Source: Ganoderma boninense (Eukaryota > Basidiomycota > Agaricomycetes > Polyporales > Polyporaceae). From it: 64,000 nt of DNA. Below the pieces are notes generated by a model. That model saw nothing but the letters and a program-made list of their open reading frames with translations. It did no database searches and had not been told where the DNA came from. The stretch is from NCBI GenBank assembly GCA_002900995.3, contig CM035310.1, forward strand, positions 1,910,138 through 1,974,137, given 5' to 3'. The position numbers were made by a program, and so were the translations under genes. Below are positions 58,139 through 64,000 of the stretch, piece after piece (the first letter of the stretch is position 1; each line of letters opens with the position of its first letter).

Positions 58139-58985
58139 ATGGGGCTACTGTATGCAGCACGGCTGGGGTCGTTCGGTGAGTATTCCTCGTCTGCCTCTCT
58201 TGGACGACGCATCTCACGGGCTACTCTGTGGGACAGGGCTGGCGACCATCACCACAATAATTGCTTTCGGTCTGAGCATCCACACAAACATCGCAGGGAA
58301 CAGCCTCGACTCGACGTTCAGAGGATCCTTCAACGCCGTGTTCAAAGGATCTTTGACATTCGCACGTCTCGGCATTGCGGCAGGCGTCATCACTCTGATC
58401 GTCATACCTTTTTTGTGCGTACTTATTGACATCTCCATACTTACAGTCGGTGACTCGGACAATGTACATGTCGCTGACGTCCTGTCCCTCGAAGGCTCTT
58501 GGCCGACCGCCCAAAGCTCAGCCCGATACGACCACTAATCCTGCTCGAGGTGCTGATTGTCTGTATGTGCCCCACGCTCTCCCAACTCCGCTGCCTGGGA
58601 CGGTATATTGCATCCGCTGACCGTGTCCTTGGCAGCGCTCCTCTGGATACTGTGGATATCCGCAGGGGTCTCGACGGCGTCTTTCGCGAGCACGAACCAG
58701 GACTTCCACATCAACGGGGCGCGGACGTGCGATGATCTCCAGGCCGTCCCGGACGCGAGGACCATCTGCAACGACTCCAAGCCCACTGTCATCTTCGACA
58801 TCGCCACGGGAGCCATCTGTGAGTGCCATGATTCACAGCCCGGATACCTATCATTGTTTGCAGCGCTGATTACATGGATTTAAACAGTCCTCATTTACAC
58901 CGCTGCCTTGGTCCTCATCGCAGCGAAGAAGTCGTACGGGGGACAGTCGATCTGGAGTATGACTGTTAAGGAGTCAGAGGCTTGA
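58139..58985 (+). CDS. Four-TM (MARVEL-like) membrane protein, cluster member 3
   Basis: Exons: 58,139-58,175, 58,237-58,414, 58,495-58,562, 58,636-58,818 and 58,888-58,985, in phases 1, 2, 1, 1, giving 187 residues. MGLLYAARLGSF, then TM1 (GLATITTIIAFGLSIHTNIA), a loop about nine residues longer than in the others, and TM2 (LGIAAGVITLIVIPFL). Exon 3 (68 nt) gives LLADRPKLSPIRPLILLEVL, entering TM3 (LLWILWISAGVSTASF). The Cys loop has ARTCDDL and ARTICNDS. TM4 (FLIYTAALVLIAAKK) precedes YGGQSIWSMTVKESEA. Exons 4 and 5 have the same lengths (183 and 98 nt) as in the gene at 61,128, so these two are close relatives. Function unknown. Confidence 0.88.
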
Positions 58986-59320
58986 TAATTGAGATATTTT
59001 GAGGGTGATGCAGTTTTGCAATGTACGTGGTAGCTAGCATGCACAATTGGAAGCAACGGTCAGTCACGCTGCTAGGTGAGCAAGCCCTAAAAGATGAACG
59101 TTACAATATATCCTGCAGCTCGTAGCGTGGTGTGCAGCGACGAGAACTGGATCGCAGTGACTTCCGTCTCCGGCTCTGGAGAGACTTTGAGCCCGGGCCG
59201 GCGCTCCGGGATGGATCGCACCTGCGCACGCGCGCTCTGACGTCTTCTACCCAACCTCTACCAGTGCCTCCTGCCAGTGCTACAGACCGTTGGGCTCCCT
59301 CATCTCCACCGCTGCCAGGT

Positions 59321-59560
59321 TCACCACCGACACCAGACCTCCCGTGTAGCTGGGAAGTGTGCCGCTTGTGTTCTCCATTCCTCGGCAGGCTCGTCCTCCA
59401 AGTCGGCTACCTTGACCTGGCTGTACACCTCATCCTCTTCGGGCACCAATTTCTCCAGATACAGCAAGTCCTCGGGGTGCGTTCTCCACGTTTCCATCAG
59501 CTCCATGAACGTCGTCGCCCGCTGCTGCATCAATACCGCGAACGCGGTGTCAGAGGACAT
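59321..59560 (-). CDS. Small acidic hypothetical protein
   Basis: 79 codons from ATG 59,560. The acidic, helix-forming sequence (ELMETWRTHPEDLLYLEKLV) differs from shadow frames. In the next frame downstream, SYTGGLVSVVNLAAVEM continues naturally to TAG, so either a base is missing or an unrecognised splice exists. Not identified. Confidence 0.3.
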   Translation of the reverse strand: MSSDTAFAVLMQQRATTFMELMETWRTHPEDLLYLEKLVPEEDEVYSQVKVADLEDEPAEEWRTQAAHFPATREVWCRW

Positions 59561-61009
59561 GAGCGCCTCTGCGTCACGCTACTTAAAGCTCCAGGGTCTT
59601 GAAGACATAGAGAGAGGAAGAAGAGGAGAAGGATTCAGGTCATAATCACGAATCAACCCCAGTTGAAAGTAAGTGGACCGTACAATGACGTGCGCGGAAT
59701 CTCTCATCAGCTTGTCGAGCTCTACCCCGGCGGGTACGCCCTATCTTCCCCGCGAGATCATACGTCACCGCGAGCAGTCCGGCCTCGGTCATTGCGGTGG
59801 GCTCGAGATGCGCAGGAAGGGGTGCGGATGGAGGCGCCTCGTCGTGCGATGCACAGACGCGAGCTTTGGCGAGGGCCCTGTATGACTGTGGGCCTCGAAC
59901 TCCTCTTGACTATGCCGCCAAGGGACCGGCTCATTGGTGAGTCGTTCGACATGAAAAGCAGCACAAATGGTGTAAAGGTTGAGTATTGAGGAAACAGAGT
60001 TTCCAGCGTCGTCGAAGTCGATGTGCAAGGACTTGACAGGCATCTGCTCCGTCCCAATCATGCTCGGGAATTATGACTGGCCTGGAGATACTCCATATTG
60101 TCAGCTCAATCATAGTACATCACCAATATGTTATTCTTCCGAAGCACTTGGTGGCGCCATTGAAGCGTCCGACATCTTCCATGTCGGCAGAAACTACTAG
60201 GCGACCCTCGCCGCGAGAGACCGGCCGCGGACCTTCATCCTTCCACAGGGTCCACATTCAACCCCCCCTGGAAAAGGCGACGATCTATATAGTATGTATC
60301 GACAAGACGTGCTCAAGGTTTGGCAAAACCTCACCAACTACGCTGCGCAAAGCTGGGCAGTGCATCAATCAATTTCATCGTTTCGGGCAATTCAGACGGC
60401 CGCGCTCAGCGCTCAGCGCAAGCTCTGGAATCTCCAGTCTCCAAGGATATCGGGGTTAGCGACAAAAAGGATATCCTTGTCAAACTGACGTGTCAACGTA
60501 AACATCACGTCTTCGAAAACGCCCGACGCGAAGTACAATGCCGCATTGTGCCTAGATGCTGTTCATACGGATGCGGTTGCGGCAACAAGTGTACATCAGG
60601 TGCGTCGGCCGCCCGTCCGAGTCATATCTGAGCGCGTTCTCATCACACGCACGAAGTCAGAATAATACGTTGGTTGCTAGCCACGAAGTGGCGCAACTCA
60701 GGCATCTCAACGTCCTGTTGATCGCCTCGCGATTTCGGTCCCGTATGGATGTCGACCAGTGACTCACTCATCGCCTTTTTACACGACTGTCATGTGGGCA
60801 CACTTTTCTCACCCAATTCCAGGCGCCTTCGTCGGTGGATTTTTCCAACTCCATCAGAAGAATCGCTTGGATATTAAGGTTCTGTCACGGCCACAACTGC
60901 TCAGTGCCCAAGAAAGGCCGCGATTCCGGTCACAGTCGGATTTCGCACAGCTCCCTGAGATGGGCCGCCGTGCATGTGTGCCGGTGACCAATGTTTTTGC
61001 TCGCGGCTG

Positions 61010-61015
61010 TATAAA
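61010..61015 (+). promoter_or_regulatory. TATA box of four-TM gene at 61,128
   Basis: TATAAA in GGCTGTATAAAGATAC, 118 nt before the ATG. Confidence 0.65.
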
Positions 61016-61127
61016 GATACGTAACGCTCTATGTCTGTGACTTTGCTGCCCCTTCTTCTTTTAAGCCGCTGCCTCGCCTCTCCCTGCTTCGTCCCCCACT
61101 ATCACTAGACGTCCTTACACGCGCACA

Positions 61128-61939
61128 ATGGGAGGTTTGGTCTTCATCTACAGGCTGGGTTCCCTGAGTGCGTTCTCCTCCACTGTCTTCTCCCCGTCGT
61201 CGGTCTACTCACATGTTTTCCACCGTCGATAGCTCTGGCGACCATCACTGCCATCATCGTGCTCGGCCTTTCCATTAGCACCACAAGAGCCGTCCACCAG
61301 CTGCTCAACGGTGCGTTTGATGGACAGTCGCTCAACTACGCCAACCTCGGCATCGCCTCGGGCGCGATGGCCATCCTCACGCTCCCCGTGATGTGCGTAC
61401 CCCTCCATTCGCGGTCTCCTTACGTGGTGCTCATCTCACCCCCTGCAGGCTCTTTGTGGACTTCATCAACGATGGCAGGACCGGGCTTCCCATTATCATC
61501 GAGGTCCCATGGCTGTGTAAGCTCCGTTTCAACTTGCTTCGCATTCTTTGTGAGGGTTGCTAAGTGGATACGATTCGTCGTCAGTCGTGTTGTGGGTCTT
61601 GTTCCTCGCGACGGGGATCTCCACGAAGAACTTCGTGCACCAAGTCAACCCCAACGGAGTCAGCTGCAGCGACATCAGCGTTCTAGGCCCCGAATTTGAC
61701 GAACTAAAGAAAATTTGCAATGAGTGGGAGCCGATTGAGATTGTCTCCTGGATTTCGGCAGGACTGTGTGAGTGTTTTCTCTAGCAGTGCCCCCCCCCCC
61801 TCACCTCCTCCATGACGCTGAAATGTCCGCTTTTCGTGCAGTGTTCCTGTACTCGGTCACCCTGCTCATCATTTCCATCATGAGGGGATACGGCGGAAAG
61901 TCGATGTGGGGCACGAGCGTGAAGAACAGCGAGATTTGA
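61128..61939 (+). CDS. Four-TM (MARVEL-like) membrane protein, cluster member 4
   Basis: Exons: 61,128-61,167, 61,233-61,392, 61,449-61,516, 61,585-61,767 and 61,842-61,939, in phases 1, 2, 1, 1, giving 182 residues. MGGLVFIYRLGSL opens into TM1 (ALATITAIIVLGLSISTT). TM2 is NLGIASGAMAILTLPVM. The 68-nt exon 3 encodes LFVDFINDGRTGLPIIIEVP. TM3 (VVLWVLFLATGISTKNF) is followed by a loop with NPNGVSCSD, LKKICNEW and EPIEIVSW. TM4 (LFLYSVTLLIISIMRGY) leads to GGKSMWGTSVKNSEI. A C10 homopolymer lies in intron 4. The gene just downstream (63,774) is its nearest sister by sequence and by promoter DNA. Function unknown. Confidence 0.9.
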
Positions 61940-63773
61940 TTGTAAGCTCGGGTCGACGCGCCAATGTAACGGATCTCAATGTATTTATGCTATACCCTCC
62001 CGCAATCGGTTTTTGCTGGGCCCACGTTGTCGTTTGGAGTTTGGGTACACCTACGTCGTGTCTGCACTACGATGTATCCGATTAATCTCGTCATAGAACT
62101 GGTCTACTCATGGATGCGAGTTACAGTAACCCCAGCGGTAATACAGGCCCGGAACGAGCAAGCGGGTTTCCAATACTGCATCGAGCGGCGGCATCAGTGG
62201 CTTGTCTGAGTCCGAAAGCGCTGCAAGGCGCTGCACGGCACAGCATTCGGCTGCTGGCTATGATCATATGCATCATCTGCCCAGGCCTGCGAGGGCTTGC
62301 GACAAGCCCACGCGGATGGTTCTCCCTTTGAGGCTCAGCCGCGCCGATATCTGCCCCTCTTGGGACCTGCCAGAGTGCGTTCTGCAAAGTTTGTCCTCTT
62401 TTATCATATGTAAACTCTGTTCTGCGTACTTGGTAGGGTGTCATAGGCTGATGCGCCGGGGTATAAACTCGAGCCAAGGGTCTCAACGTCTTCTCTACAC
62501 AGGTTTTCAGCGGCTAGTCCCGTGAATGGCGCGACCCAGCTCCTTGGCGCGGCCGCGATACGGCCACGCCTTCAAGTTGTTCGCATCGATGCGCTGAGAC
62601 CACCTACTTGGATTCTTCTCTTCCTCATCTGGCTTCACAGCGGCGGCACGAAGCGTGATATACTACTCCAAATGGCAGGAACATCTTCATAAATCATACA
62701 TGGTTCTGATCAAGTGACCCGCCAGGACTTCGACAGTTGCCAGCACCATCGATAAGTCTGAGTCTCCCGTTCCCACTGTGTCGCGGTCACGTCTGAACCC
62801 TCATACTTACAGACTTCAGCTCATTGCAGTAGGAGGAAAGTGCAATCGGCTAAGCAGGCAGTCAGCCGACGACGCCCTATCTCTCTTACCGACCTCTTCC
62901 ATTTCGCGCACGGAAGGCAGTAGGTGAGCGTCATCTACGGCTCTCGCCCCATGCCGATACCTACCCAGGACTCAAAGATTCTTCAAACATTCGCCGGAAA
63001 ACCGATTCAGGTCCTCTCTAGTATTATGGATCTGCACAATGCACGTACATCAGCTAGCCTCTGCCTTATAGGTGACTCGAACAGAACGCACCTAGCACAT
63101 GGCGAGTATCCTTAGGATCTTGGAGTGTAGCTCCGCTGGCAAGACTGGGGAGTCTCAAAACATGAAGAGCAATATCATCTATCCGAACCTTGATCGGACT
63201 CCAATGCTGGCATCTGTCCAGATGCTGTTCACGAGGCTACGATCGCGCCTAAACAAGGTGCGGAAGACCCTACTCATTTCTGATAATTTAATCATACGAA
63301 GACGTTGACTAGGTTCATTGCCACGGCTGGTGCTACCGCTCTGGAATGCATCTTCCTTCGTTTGTGAGTCTGGTACGGATCTGGCCCCGCCGCCTTGACT
63401 CGCACACCGCTTCAGGCTTGTACCTCCCCCTGGGTATCTCAATGCCTCAAACTATTTCGCCCAGTACCGTATGAGCACACCTTCTCAACCAATTCCAGGC
63501 ATCTTCTTGGTTTGTGCCTCAACTCTATCAGGTCATGTGCCTTTGCAGTATGGCTCTGTCATCTCTCCATGAAGGAAAACGGTCCCGGTCACAGTCAGTG
63601 CTCACACGGCCGCTTTTTGAGCCTGAAGGAAGTTGCGCATGCGCTTATAGTCAGCTATCAAAATTGTTTTATCCCAGACGTATAAAGGTATCTATAACCC
63701 TACGTTCCCGCCACCCCTCCCTCCCGACTCGCCCCATCTTCCCCGCCCATCTGCCTCGTCACTCGATCTCACA
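61940..63773. other. Intergenic, promoter duplication at right end
   Basis: No gene supported. About 63,470-63,690 is related to 60,800-61,020. Confidence 0.4.
63681..63686 (+). promoter_or_regulatory. TATA box of four-TM gene at 63,774
   Basis: TATAAA in GACGTATAAAGGTATC, 93 nt before the ATG. Confidence 0.65.
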
Positions 63774-64000
63774 ATGCCAGGAGGTTCGGTCTACATCTAC
63801 CGGCTGGGCTCGTTGAGTGAGTTCTCCTTGTCCTCCTCTCCCTGTCGTCCAGGCTTTCACAAGTATATCCTCTTTTTGTAGCTCTCGCAACCATTACTGC
63901 AGTCATCCTGCTCGGTCTTTGTATAAGCTCTACGAAGACATTCCATCAGAGCGTTGACGATGGTCTTGGTGACCTGGCGCACAACTATGCGAACGTTGGC
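63774..64000 (+). CDS. Four-TM (MARVEL-like) membrane protein, cluster member 5 (cut by window end)
   Basis: Exon 1 is 63,774-63,816 (MPGGSVYIYRLGSL) with a GTGAGT donor in phase 1. Exon 2 starts at 63,882 after TTTGTAG and reads ALATITAVILLGLCISSTKT, then a loop ending HNYANVG at the window edge, aligned with LNYANLGIASG of the gene at 61,128. It is clearly the same family and a recent tandem copy. The remaining three exons lie outside the window. Confidence 0.88.

Larger units (their letters stand above)
58986..61127. other. Intergenic, about 2.1 kb
   Basis: It contains one weak minus-strand ORF (listed) and other open frames near 59.8-60.1 kb (minus; LHIDFDDAGN, NLYTICAAFHVERL) that might be exons of an unrecognised gene. 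The last 350 nt resemble the region before the gene at 63,774. Confidence 0.35.

Noticed and set aside
1..64000. CRISPR arrays, bacterial operons or ribosome-binding sites
   Set aside because: The sequence is eukaryotic: spliced genes, TATA promoters and ER/vacuole/peroxisome signals. No spaced direct-repeat array was seen.

Overview
This is a GC-rich piece of a filamentous basidiomycete genome. It most resembles an Agaricomycete such as a polypore, an inference from gene families and gene structure rather than from any marker gene. Genes carry many short GT-AG introns (mostly about 45-85 nt) and micro-exons. Several families are typical of basidiomycetes. A 100-N scaffold gap (41,082-41,181) shows that it is a draft assembly.

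Layout. 1.7-17.1 kb: a Ser-rich conserved hypothetical gene (-), a four-TM gene with a Gln-rich tail (5,592-6,628 +), a small inverted-repeat transposon with a target-site duplication (7,086-7,460), a second four-TM gene resembling DUF7598 (9,814-11,016 -), and a trio made of two SRPBCC/START-like genes (12,175 and 16,465) around a PIN/auxin-efflux-type carrier (13,714-15,905). 17.4-22.3 kb: two copies of a dispersed ~1.3-kb spliced, TATA-bearing repeat, then a tiny gene with a 9-residue tandem repeat. 23.2-37.9 kb: housekeeping-type genes, namely an ER Hsp70 of the Lhs1/HYOU1 type (HEEL tail), an MFS carrier resembling MFSD1, an APC-family amino-acid/GABA/choline permease, an alpha/beta hydrolase with a possible peroxisomal CKL tail, and a glutamic (G1) peptidase. 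38-45 kb: three more copies of the ~1.3-kb repeat, a near-duplicate segment on both sides of the gap, and a Pro-rich ORF split by TAG. 45.9-48.5 kb: a vacuolar carboxypeptidase S (M20). 51.3-64 kb: a cluster of five related four-TM genes, one minus and four plus, the last cut by the window end, with the sixth repeat copy (54.1-55.5 kb) lying between the minus gene and the four plus genes.

How it fits together. The carboxypeptidase, the MFSD1-like carrier, the APC permease and the secreted glutamic peptidase are all compatible with peptide and amino-acid use, but they are not adjacent enough to be called a cluster. The two expanded families are the most distinctive content. The four-TM genes share intron phases, an exon 3 of exactly 68 nt in all five complete members, and TATA boxes. 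The six-copy repeat keeps promoter and splice sites but no agreed reading frame.

Four otherwise convincing genes between 23 and 47 kb (Lhs1, hydrolase, glutamic peptidase, carboxypeptidase S) contain single-base frame breaks. These are more likely consensus errors than true pseudogenes. Gene structures were worked out by hand from splice signals and reading frame. For the MFS, APC, carrier, SRPBCC and four-TM genes the summed exon length is an exact multiple of three.
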